Assembly (NCBI GenBank): GCA_964605775.1
Contig: CAZSDU010000002.1
Coordinates: 1-64,000 of the forward strand
Length of the DNA: 64,000 nt
Source of the DNA: CAZSDU01 sp964605775
GTDB taxonomy: Bacteria; Bacteroidota; Bacteroidia; Bacteroidales; FEN-979
Direction: 5' to 3'
Every line of letters starts with the position of its first letter. Position 1 is the first letter of the stretch. The notes beneath the pieces were generated by a model. The model worked only from the letters and a program-made list of their open reading frames with translations, had not been told where the DNA came from and made no database searches. Below, one piece after another: positions 56,903-64,000 of this stretch. The position numbers were made by a program, and so were the translations under genes.

Positions 56903-57697
56903 ATGCAGCAATACCTCAATCTTCTTGACCATGTTCTGAAAAACGGTGTCGAAAAATCCGATCGCACGGGAACGGGGACCATCAGTACTTTTGGATATCA
57001 GATGCGGTTTAACCTCAAGGATGGGTTCCCCCTGGTAACCACTAAAAAATTACATCTGAGGTCAATTATTCATGAATTGCTTTGGTTTCTTCAGGGCGCA
57101 ACAAATACCCGTTATCTTCATGATCATAAAGTCACGATCTGGGATGAATGGGCCGACCCTGAAGGCAATCTCGGACCGATCTACGGGTACCAATGGAGAT
57201 CCTGGCCAAAAGCAAATGGTACATCCGTAGATCAGATTACACAGGTGATAGACTCCATTAAACATCAGCCGGATTCAAGACGTCATATTGTAAGCGCCTG
57301 GAATGTGGGCGAACTGGATAAAATGGCTCTGCCTCCCTGCCATTTGCTGTTCCAATTCTATGTAGCCAATGGAGAACTGTCCTGCATGATGTATCAGCGA
57401 AGCTGTGACATTTTTCTCGGGGTGCCTTTTAATATTGCTTCCTATGCTTTGCTTACCCTTATGATGGCTCAGGTGACCGGTCTTAAACCAGGAGTTTTTA
57501 TCCATACCCTTGGCGATGCCCATATTTATCTGAATCATTTGGATCAGGTTAAACTTCAGCTCACACGTAATCCGTTTCCTTTGCCTGAGATGAAACTGAA
57601 CCCTTTAATAACGAATCTTTTTCATTTCAGGTTTGATGATTTTACCTTGCAGAATTATCAGGCGCATCCTCATATCAAGGGGGATATAGCTGTATAA
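56903..57697 (+). CDS. thyA: Thymidylate synthase
   Basis: Methylates dUMP to dTMP with methylene-tetrahydrofolate, giving dihydrofolate. 264 residues, matching the E. coli enzyme. Catalytic Cys146 in [11 protein letters not shown], phosphate-binding RTGTGT near 21-26 and [13 protein letters not shown] near 165. folA follows after nine bases and regenerates tetrahydrofolate. Confidence 0.98.
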   Translation: MQQYLNLLDHVLKNGVEKSDRTGTGTISTFGYQMRFNLKDGFPLVTTKKLHLRSIIHELLWFLQGATNTRYLHDHKVTIWDEWADPEGNLGPIYGYQWRSWPKANGTSVDQITQVIDSIKHQPDSRRHIVSAWNVGELDKMALPPCHLLFQFYVANGELSCMMYQRSCDIFLGVPFNIASYALLTLMMAQVTGLKPGVFIHTLGDAHIYLNHLDQVKLQLTRNPFPLPEMKLNPLITNLFHFRFDDFTLQNYQAHPHIKGDIAV

Positions 57698-57706
57698 TAC
57701 CATATT

Positions 57707-58195
57707 ATGATTTCAATCATTGTCGCCATTACAGAAAACATGGCCATCGGTAAGAATAACGATCTCCTTTGTCATATCCCTGATGACCTGAAACGGTTTA
57801 AGGCAATTACCAAAGGGCATACGGTCATCATGGGGAAAAGAACCTATGAATCCCTGCCCAAACGTCCGCTCCCCGACCGGAGAAATATTGTGGTTACGGA
57901 TATCGCAGGGGAGCAGATTCCGGGATGTGAGATGGCCTACTCCATTCAGGAGGCGCTTCAGAAATGTAATCCTTCAGACGAACATTTCATCATAGGCGGA
58001 GCTTCGGTTTACCGGCAGTTCCTGCCCCATACCGACCGCCTCTACCTGACCCGGATTCATAAAAGATTGGATGGAGATGTCTTTTTTCCCGAAATCGACT
58101 TCAGTCAATGGGTATTGATTAAAGAAGAGGTTTGTATCCCTGAAAAAGATCTTGATTTTTCTTATTCCTTTTTGATTTATGACCGGTTAAAATAA
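57707..58195 (+). CDS. folA: Dihydrofolate reductase
   Basis: NADPH-dependent reduction of dihydrofolate. 162 residues; ITENMAIGKNNDLLCHIPDDL places the acidic catalytic residue at D26/27 (IPDDLKRF), with VIMGKRTYESLPKRPLPDR and IIGGASVYRQFLP as the cofactor blocks. Paired with thyA; the lipoprotein gene starts five bases after its stop. Confidence 0.97.
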   Translation: MISIIVAITENMAIGKNNDLLCHIPDDLKRFKAITKGHTVIMGKRTYESLPKRPLPDRRNIVVTDIAGEQIPGCEMAYSIQEALQKCNPSDEHFIIGGASVYRQFLPHTDRLYLTRIHKRLDGDVFFPEIDFSQWVLIKEEVCIPEKDLDFSYSFLIYDRLK

Positions 58196-58200
58196 TTCCC

Positions 58201-59028
58201 ATGAAATGTTTGTATCCGGTACTTATTGGATTATGCCTTCTGATATCCATTCAGGGATGCAGGAAAAACAAACAATTTGACCTGCACCCCATACTCAATG
58301 CAGTAAATGACAACCTTCTTTCCCAGCGCCCCTATCATTATGCTTTTCTTATGCTGGTCAAGGCCAGTTTAGATTCAGTACTGATTAAAGATCTTCATTC
58401 AATGATCGATGGAGCTTATGTCACCCTAGATCCTGATGCGAAAACGCTGACCTTTTTTTTCGTTGGTAATACAGGTCAGGACAGTGTTGTCCGTTACGGG
58501 TCATTCACTGCTTCACTGGATACCGGTTTTTTGATAACCGGGGCTTGTGCCTTGTTTTCTTTCAATGCTTACCAGGAAGATTATCATCGGGTACAAGGCG
58601 ATTTTTCTATCAGGAATACGGGTATCAATGAGGAGGGAATAACAGAATTCATCAGCCTGATAGATAGCGCTCTGGTTACCAAAGACAGTATCCGGAATAT
58701 CCACTGGTCAGGAAATATGGTCTATCAGCTAACGCCATTTTCTGGCAGGAACAATCCCGTGAAAATATTGATCACCACGCTTGGAGCAGGTTCAGGAGTA
58801 AGTTCAATGGGATATCCTTTTCAATTTTTGATCATGGATCCGCTGAAAGATTCCCTCCTTTGCCCCTGGTATCACGATGGGATGATCAGAGTCGTGTTAT
58901 CCGAAGGTGACGTCACTTCCGGGAGTATTGAATTCATGGGTAAATCAATATGCAATAACCGGGTCGATTATGATCTTGAAGGCAGGTTATATCATCGTTG
59001 GGTCAGCGAAAAATATTTGAAAGAGTGA
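58201..59028 (+). CDS. Predicted lipoprotein of unknown function
   Basis: A 275-residue protein with a signal segment LIGLCLLISIQGC whose Cys (about residue 20) is a plausible lipobox. The rest is soluble and beta-rich (DGAYVTLDPDAKTLTFFF, VKILITTLGAGSG), without a family I can name. Last gene of the run behind folA, five bases after it; convergent with the next gene with only two bases between the stops. Confidence 0.7.
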   Translation: MKCLYPVLIGLCLLISIQGCRKNKQFDLHPILNAVNDNLLSQRPYHYAFLMLVKASLDSVLIKDLHSMIDGAYVTLDPDAKTLTFFFVGNTGQDSVVRYGSFTASLDTGFLITGACALFSFNAYQEDYHRVQGDFSIRNTGINEEGITEFISLIDSALVTKDSIRNIHWSGNMVYQLTPFSGRNNPVKILITTLGAGSGVSSMGYPFQFLIMDPLKDSLLCPWYHDGMIRVVLSEGDVTSGSIEFMGKSICNNRVDYDLEGRLYHRWVSEKYLKE

Positions 59029-59030
59029 AT

Positions 59031-60326
59031 TCAGGTTTTCCGTTTTTCTTTTTTCGCTGCCGGAAACAGCACATTATTCAAAATGAGCCGGTACCCGGGT
59101 GAATTGGGGTAGAGGTTAAGGTCAGTGGGCGGATCTCCGACAAGGTGCTGGTAATCCTCAGGGTCATGCCCGCCCAGGAAGGTCCAGGTTCCCTTACCAT
59201 AATCTCCATGAATATATCTTGCTTCTCCTAAGGATTTGTTTTCTCCCAGTATCAGTACATTCGGCTTGATATATTTCTTATTAAATGCAGTGGTTTGTCC
59301 CATAAAACCTCGGATCAGGGATTCATGATCCTGACAGAGCATGGTGGGAACAGGATCCCATTTGGCCGAAAAATCGAATAGCAGGAAGAAGTCGTTTTCC
59401 CTGGTGATGCTCCTTGGCCGGTTTTCGGTTACGTCTATGGATGAGATCTCGTATGCGTAAGGATTATTGATGAGGGTGAATTTTTCGAATGCAAAACATT
59501 TTGTATAATTAAGTTTTTGCTGGGCCTCAGGATCCTGTGGATCCCCATCGAACATCACATCGCAGATGTCAATTCCATCGGCTGCCAGGGCAACATCGTA
59601 ACTGTCAGGAGCTGAACACATGGCAAACATATATCCCCCCCCGACAACAAAATCACGGATCTTTTTTGCCACCGCCAACTTCATTTCTGAAACTTTACTG
59701 AAACCGAGTTTTAAGGCATTTCCTTCATTGATTCTGACATCCTCCTGGTACCAGGCATAGGTTCGGTAGGCCGCCCAGAATTTTCCATATTGCCCGGTGA
59801 AATCTTCATGGTGGAGATGTAGCCAGTCATAGAGCGGGAGTACTCCTGAGAGGATTTCTTCATCATAGACCACCTGGTAAGGGATTTCCGCATAAGTCAG
59901 CACGAGGGTTACCGCATCATCCCAGGGTTGTTTATTCTTGGGGGAATATACCGCAATTTTAGGAGCTTTATGGAGTTTGATATTGTCCATGTTTACCTGA
60001 GGGTCGGATATTTCTACCAGGATGGCAGCCGATTGCGCATCGGCAATTAGCTGATAACTAACCCCCCGGATATTGCATTCCTCTTCTATCATTTTTAAAT
60101 AGGGAAACATAAAACTCCCTCCCCGGTAGTTTAACAGCCAGTCAACCGTCACTTCGTGTTGCAGCACCCAGTATGCAATCCCATAAGCTTTCAGATGATT
60201 TTTCTGCGTTTCATCCATCGGAATGAAGATATATGCCGCCCAGGATGAATGAAAGAAGAGAAAAAAAGTGAGGGTCAGAAGAATCTGACTGAGTTTAAAA
60301 GGGTACCTCTGATGGATCGTCATCAT
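59031..60326 (-). CDS. Exported protein of the so-called asparagine synthetase B family
   Basis: A 431-residue protein with a signal peptide (ILLTLTFFLFFHSSWAA). Families like this are often labelled asparagine synthetase B, but there is no N-terminal Cys glutaminase nor the SGGxDS PP-loop of AsnB. VVGGGYMFAMCSAPDSYDVAL and FLGGHDPEDYQHLVGDPP suggest a class I glutamine-amidotransferase-like (ThuA-like) fold. Probably periplasmic; reaction unknown. Its first 32 bases overlap the end of dnaB. Confidence 0.75.
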   Translation of the reverse strand: MMTIHQRYPFKLSQILLTLTFFLFFHSSWAAYIFIPMDETQKNHLKAYGIAYWVLQHEVTVDWLLNYRGGSFMFPYLKMIEEECNIRGVSYQLIADAQSAAILVEISDPQVNMDNIKLHKAPKIAVYSPKNKQPWDDAVTLVLTYAEIPYQVVYDEEILSGVLPLYDWLHLHHEDFTGQYGKFWAAYRTYAWYQEDVRINEGNALKLGFSKVSEMKLAVAKKIRDFVVGGGYMFAMCSAPDSYDVALAADGIDICDVMFDGDPQDPEAQQKLNYTKCFAFEKFTLINNPYAYEISSIDVTENRPRSITRENDFFLLFDFSAKWDPVPTMLCQDHESLIRGFMGQTTAFNKKYIKPNVLILGENKSLGEARYIHGDYGKGTWTFLGGHDPEDYQHLVGDPPTDLNLYPNSPGYRLILNNVLFPAAKKEKRKT

Positions 60327-61818
60327 TCATTTTTGACATTATGGTACGGGTCCGTACTGAACCATCAAATGTTGAATTGGCCGGAATGGGGTTGGGATGA
60401 GAATATTCCATTTCAAGGTCAACGAACTTGGCGAATTTGGAAATAAACTTCAGCTTGACATCCTTCAGAGGGCCATTTCTGTTTTTGGCAATGCTGACTT
60501 CAGCCATTCCGGATGTAGATTCATTGTTTTCATCCACATCAATTTTATAATATTCCGGCCTGTAGATGAACAATACCATGTCGGCATCCTGCTCAATGGA
60601 ACCGGATTCCCTCAGGTCGGAAAGTATGGGTTTGGCAGCGGCTGAACGTTTTTCAGGTGCCCGGCTGAGCTGGGAAAGTGCAATGACCGGAACATTCAGT
60701 TCCTTGGCCAGGCTTTTCAAAGCCCTTGAAATACTACTGATTTCCTGCTCCCGGTTTCCTTTCGCATCCTGACTTCCCTGCATCAGTTGCAAATAATCAA
60801 CAATGATCAACTGAATGTCGTGCCTGGCCTTTAATCTTCTGCATTTGGCACGAAGGTCGAAAATGGATAGGGCTGCAGTGTCGTCAATGAAGAGAGGGGC
60901 ATTGACCAGGCTTGTGATCTTGGAATTTAACTGTTCCCACTCAAAATCAGCCATGTTCCCTTTGCGGAGTTTGTCCTGAGGAATTTCTGTTTCACTTGAA
61001 ATCAGCCTCGTTACGAGTTGGATAGACGACATTTCAAGGGAAAAAACCGCGATGGGCTTTTTAAAATCAACGGCGGCATTCCTGGCCATGGTCAGTGCAA
61101 AAGCAGTTTTTCCCATCCCCGGGCGGGAAGCGATGATGATGAGGTCTGATTTCTGCCATCCTGAGGTGATTCTGTCCAACTCGCTAAAACCGGAACCCAC
61201 CCCCTTGAGCTGGCCTTCATGTTCACGTCCGGCCGCAATTTCTTTGATGGCTTCCTTAATAATGGATTGCATATCCATATAAGATTTTCCGATGCTGCTT
61301 TCACTGATGGAAAATAGTCCGGTTTCTGCCTTGTCCAGCAAATCGAAAACATCAGTGGTGTCTTCATAGGCATCATGGATGATCTCTGAGGAGACCCTGA
61401 TCAGCTCGCGCTGAATGTATTTCTGTAAAATGATCCTGGAGTGAAACTCAATGTTTGCTGCTGATGCCACACGGTTGGTGAGCATCGTAATATAATAGGG
61501 GCCACCCACGATTTCAAGCTCTCCCGACTGCCTTAATTCTTCAGTTACCGTTAAAATGTCAACCGGCTGATTTTTCCCGAAAAGACGCTGAATGGATTGA
61601 AAAATGATGTTGTGATTCTCCTTATAAAATGCTTCCGGTTTCAGCACTTCAATGACTTCTGCCAAGCGGTCGTTTTCAAGCATCATGGCACCGAGGACGG
61701 CTTCTTCCAGGTCTGTTGCCTGTGGAGGGATTTTACCCTGTTCCTGGAATAACCCAGCAAGGGACGAATTCCTCGCTCGTTTTTTATTGCTGCTTTTGGT
61801 TTGTTCACTGTTTTCCAT
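60295..61818 (-). CDS. dnaB: Replicative DNA helicase
   Basis: A 507-residue hexameric helicase that unwinds DNA at the fork. N-terminal domain about 25-130 (PPQATDLEEAVLGAMML), RecA core with Walker A ASRPGMGKTAFALTMARNA near 235, IVDYLQLM near 340 and ALSQLSRAPEKR. No intein is present. The promoter element at 61823-61830 ends five bases from the ATG, implying an almost leaderless message. Its 3' end overlaps the next gene by 32 bases. Confidence 0.97.
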   Translation of the reverse strand: MENSEQTKSSNKKRARNSSLAGLFQEQGKIPPQATDLEEAVLGAMMLENDRLAEVIEVLKPEAFYKENHNIIFQSIQRLFGKNQPVDILTVTEELRQSGELEIVGGPYYITMLTNRVASAANIEFHSRIILQKYIQRELIRVSSEIIHDAYEDTTDVFDLLDKAETGLFSISESSIGKSYMDMQSIIKEAIKEIAAGREHEGQLKGVGSGFSELDRITSGWQKSDLIIIASRPGMGKTAFALTMARNAAVDFKKPIAVFSLEMSSIQLVTRLISSETEIPQDKLRKGNMADFEWEQLNSKITSLVNAPLFIDDTAALSIFDLRAKCRRLKARHDIQLIIVDYLQLMQGSQDAKGNREQEISSISRALKSLAKELNVPVIALSQLSRAPEKRSAAAKPILSDLRESGSIEQDADMVLFIYRPEYYKIDVDENNESTSGMAEVSIAKNRNGPLKDVKLKFISKFAKFVDLEMEYSHPNPIPANSTFDGSVRTRTIMSKMNDDDPSEVPF

Positions 61819-61822
61819 CTGC

Positions 61823-61830
61823 CAAAATTA
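61823..61830 (-). promoter_or_regulatory. dnaB -7 element (TAATTTTG)
   Basis: Plus strand CAAAATTA, an exact TAnnTTTG on the minus strand, only four bases from the start codon. Either the transcript is leaderless or another promoter is used. Confidence 0.45.
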
Positions 61831-61880
61831 GGATATATCCCCTTGAAAAAATCAAACACTCTCCTTTTTATTTATCAACA

Positions 61881-63167
61881 TCACAAGCAAAAAGTCAGAC
61901 CGATATGCACCCATTTGTGCCAGAACCCATGCTTGAATTCAGGACTAAGGATAAATTGTTCGGCGTCGATCCTGAATCCATTGAGGGTAAGGGAAATCCC
62001 GGCTGACGTCTGAAATACCATGCGTGTGATCTCATCCGGACTCAGGGTATATGTACTGGAGCGGTTGATCATCCCGCCTTCAAGGGTGGCATCATAACCA
62101 ATCAGTTTCCCACTGCCTTTAAAAAAGAAGATACATTGCATTTTTTTTAAACCTGCCCGTGCAAGACTACCACGCCTTGCTATCCCAAGATTGGAAAAAT
62201 ACGGATTCATCCATCCTGTCCGGAATAAAAATCCACCGCTTATATGGGTGTATAAGGTGCCTAAGGAAGCGGCCGTTATCAGGTTGAAATCCACTCCCCG
62301 CGTATTCCAGACTCCTTTTTCCAAGACAGCGGAGTAATTGAGGACTACATCATTTTTAATTTGGAATTCCCATCCCAGGGGTTCATTGTTGCTTGGAACA
62401 GCCTGATGAAAAGATCGTTGAACCCATTCTCCGAATGACCATGGACCAATAATTCCTAAATCTAGTTCACTGGTCTGACGGAATTTATGAACGGGATCAT
62501 TGGTGATTTTAAAACAACCCAAAAAAAGATAAGCGGCATAAGGACGGTCGCCATATAAAATCCCACCGGTTTTAGTCGTTGAAGGAGTATACAAATTCTG
62601 AACCAGTGAGAGTCCGTAATAATTGGTTCCGGCACTCCAATAGGGAAGCAGCAGCTTATTGGCCGGATTCCCGGCTATGGCCGGGCTGATCAGGTCAAAG
62701 CGTAAGCCGTTGGTATAAAAACGGTCGGTGTAATCAAGGATGTCATTGTCGAAATTGATTTTGATAAAGCACTCCCGGCTAACAACAAGTTCGGGCGGGA
62801 AATGCACCGCTGGCAGTCCTGAATGTAAAAAATTCCTGACCATGGGTTCGTTCATATCAAGATCGTCTTCCCTGGACCTGAGAAAATTAATTTTTCTGAC
62901 CACCACTGAGTCCTGCTCAACATGTTCAGTGATCAGCTGGGGTGAAAGCCCGAGTGTTCCTGGTCCGGTTTTCGATTTCCCGGTTTTCCTAGACTTTTTA
63001 CGAAACTCAACTGTTTTATTATTATTTTTGGCATTATATTCAGCCTTTTGCCCGGGCATTAAAACAGGATGATGAAGCGTTTGGGATAGCTTTAGTGTTT
63101 TATCCTCTTTATCATGACAATAACCAAGGATGAATAAACAGAATATCAGAATGAAGCTTCTTTTCAT
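61881..63167 (-). CDS. LpxR-type lipid A 3'-O-deacylase (DUF2219)
   Basis: A 428-residue outer-membrane enzyme. Signal-like N-terminus (about 1-17), then a charged linker of roughly 100 residues, then the LpxR barrel. Active-site candidates follow LpxR: N141-D142 in NFDNDILDYTDRFYTNGLR, and H254 in WVQRSFHQAVPSNN; YGDRPYAAYLFLGC is also characteristic. It would trim the 3' acyloxyacyl group from lipid A. The linker is not part of known LpxR. Start 63167 is nine bases after the promoter element, so its leader is very short. Confidence 0.85.
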   Translation of the reverse strand: MKRSFILIFCLFILGYCHDKEDKTLKLSQTLHHPVLMPGQKAEYNAKNNNKTVEFRKKSRKTGKSKTGPGTLGLSPQLITEHVEQDSVVVRKINFLRSREDDLDMNEPMVRNFLHSGLPAVHFPPELVVSRECFIKINFDNDILDYTDRFYTNGLRFDLISPAIAGNPANKLLLPYWSAGTNYYGLSLVQNLYTPSTTKTGGILYGDRPYAAYLFLGCFKITNDPVHKFRQTSELDLGIIGPWSFGEWVQRSFHQAVPSNNEPLGWEFQIKNDVVLNYSAVLEKGVWNTRGVDFNLITAASLGTLYTHISGGFLFRTGWMNPYFSNLGIARRGSLARAGLKKMQCIFFFKGSGKLIGYDATLEGGMINRSSTYTLSPDEITRMVFQTSAGISLTLNGFRIDAEQFILSPEFKHGFWHKWVHIGLTFCL

Positions 63168-63175
63168 CAGGAATA

Positions 63176-63183
63176 CAAAGGTA
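63176..63183 (-). promoter_or_regulatory. lpxR-like gene promoter -7 element (TACCTTTG)
   Basis: Plus strand CAAAGGTA, an exact TAnnTTTG on the minus strand, eight bases before the lpxR-like ATG. It also lies in the region where an upstream start of the divergent gene would fall. Confidence 0.5.
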
Positions 63184-63195
63184 AGGAAATACCTT

Positions 63196-63678
63196 ATGCC
63201 TTATTTCATTTTGCTGCCGGTCTTGTTCCCCCTTCATATTCATGCACAGAAAACCCTGATGGTGGAAAAAATCGGAACGACAAGAAAATTCTATTACCAT
63301 ATAGGGGATTATATGAAACTCAGGGTTTCCGACCGGGATACCCTGCTCAAAGGAAAACTATGGGATATTGGCGATACCGTCATCTCTGTCTCTGAACTAA
63401 GACCTTTCGACGTAAAACTGAAGGATATCGGTTCCATCTACAAACGGTATACTTTTCCCAGAAAACTCAGCGCCTATCTGGCTGCTTTCGGAGTGGGAAT
63501 ATTTGCCGTTATGGTGACCAATCACCTGATAAACAATGAACAGGTGTTTACACCGGATATGTTGATCATCTCCGGATCATTTTTGGGCGCTAGCCTGATT
63601 TCCTTTTCCCTGTCACAGAAACGTTGTAAGATCGGATACCGATGGAAAATAAAGGCTTTGAATATCGACCTTTATTAA
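63196..63678 (+). CDS. Small exported/membrane protein of unknown function
   Basis: A 160-residue protein if started at ATG 63196, which gives a clean signal peptide (MPYFILLPVLFPLHIHAQ). The middle (RVSDRDTLLKGKLWDIGDTVIS) is a small beta domain; two hydrophobic helices follow (AYLAAFGVGIFAVMVTN and MLIISGSFLGASLISFSL). In-frame ATGs at 63130 and 63151 are less likely, since they overlap the divergent lpxR-like gene. Not recognised; proteins with this layout are common small hypothetical proteins in Bacteroidota. Confidence 0.65.
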   Translation: MPYFILLPVLFPLHIHAQKTLMVEKIGTTRKFYYHIGDYMKLRVSDRDTLLKGKLWDIGDTVISVSELRPFDVKLKDIGSIYKRYTFPRKLSAYLAAFGVGIFAVMVTNHLINNEQVFTPDMLIISGSFLGASLISFSLSQKRCKIGYRWKIKALNIDLY

Positions 63679-63679
63679 T

Positions 63680-64000
63680 TTAATCTATTCTGGCAATCAA
63701 TTCTTTGATGATTTTCGTCATGGTCGGTTCTGTTGCACTGGCGGCATCGATCACATGCTTATGCGAAATCTCGACAATCTTCCCTGGGACTCCCAGATCG
63801 GATATCACCGAAATGGCAAAGCATTTCAATCCCATGTGACGGGCTGCGATCACTTCAGGTACAGTTGACATTCCTACAGCATCTGCCCCGATGATGCGTA
63901 TATATCGGTATTCAGCGGGGGTTTCAAATGTAGGGCCGGAAACGGCTGCATATACACCCCTTTGAAGCTTGATTTTAGCTTCATTTGCAATGTTTAAAGC
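63680..64000 (-). CDS. Purine nucleoside phosphorylase, C-terminal part (runs off the window)
   Basis: The last 106 residues of a PNP (type I trimeric family). Visible blocks: VYAAVSGPTFETPAEYR with the substrate Pro/Phe segment, IIGADAVGMSTVPEVIAARH and CFAISVISDLG, the family C-terminal signature. The start lies beyond 64000. It would split purine nucleosides with phosphate in salvage. It ends two bases from the convergent gene. Confidence 0.93.
   Translation of the reverse strand, partial: ALNIANEAKIKLQRGVYAAVSGPTFETPAEYRYIRIIGADAVGMSTVPEVIAARHMGLKCFAISVISDLGVPGKIVEISHKHVIDAASATEPTMTKIIKELIARID

Overview
This 64 kb window is chromosomal DNA of a Bacteroidota bacterium, most likely class Bacteroidia. 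The evidence is family content: a type IX secretion C-terminal sorting domain, a PorV/PorQ-like outer-membrane barrel, DUF4252 next to an ECF sigma factor, archaeal-type phosphatidylserine decarboxylase, ThrH, a pyrophosphate-energised pump and a PorV-era envelope gene set. Promoter grammar agrees. Many intergenic gaps hold the Bacteroidota -7 element TAnnTTTG at a sensible distance from the next start, and these elements were used to choose several starts. Most of the window is dense, ordinary core genome. No tRNA, rRNA, CRISPR array, prophage or insertion sequence was seen.

Layout. 1-2600 is the only accessory-looking stretch: a complete tyrosine recombinase with an unusual duplicated N-terminal module, an 81-bp folded inverted repeat just past its 3' end, and a 185-residue protein of unknown function. 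2.6-10.3 kb holds pfkA, priA, a FtsB/DivIC-like protein, ppk1 overlapping sixA, and glyA. 10.3-14 kb holds a type IX-exported protein and an operon of acyltransferase, SRPBCC protein and methyltransferase. 14-24.3 kb is one same-strand run: guaB, three periplasmic folding-factor genes, a MoxR ATPase and pstSCAB. 24.3-32.3 kb holds a radical SAM protein, a POT peptide transporter, a sigma/anti-sigma/DUF4252 trio, a PorV-like barrel paired with a helix-hairpin-helix plus barrel protein, and a DUF2461 protein.

32.3-43.7 kb is mostly minus strand: rsfS-ftsH-LUD-cdsA-psd, a LOG-family protein, uvrA, a lytic transglycosylase, rmlC and lpdA. 43.8-49.5 kb is a plus-strand amino-acid operon (Cys/Met PLP enzyme, thrC, thrH, second Cys/Met PLP enzyme, alpha/beta hydrolase). 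It looks like a route in which ThrH rather than a homoserine kinase supplies O-phosphohomoserine. 49.5-54.9 kb holds gcvP and the membrane pyrophosphatase hppA. 55-59 kb is a nucleotide-oriented run: bifunctional nuclease, nucleoside permease, thyA, folA and a lipoprotein. 59-64 kb holds a periplasmic protein of the family usually mislabelled asparagine synthetase B, dnaB, an LpxR-type lipid A deacylase, a small membrane protein and the 3' part of a purine nucleoside phosphorylase.

No clearly new multi-gene system is proven here. The observations that most deserve a second look are the recombinase with its folded site (1-1650), the PorV-like/HhH-barrel pair (28.6-31.5 kb), the sixA-ppk1 overlap, and the 8-bp tandem repeat upstream of rmlC. 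All similarity statements come from reading motifs by eye; no database search was possible.
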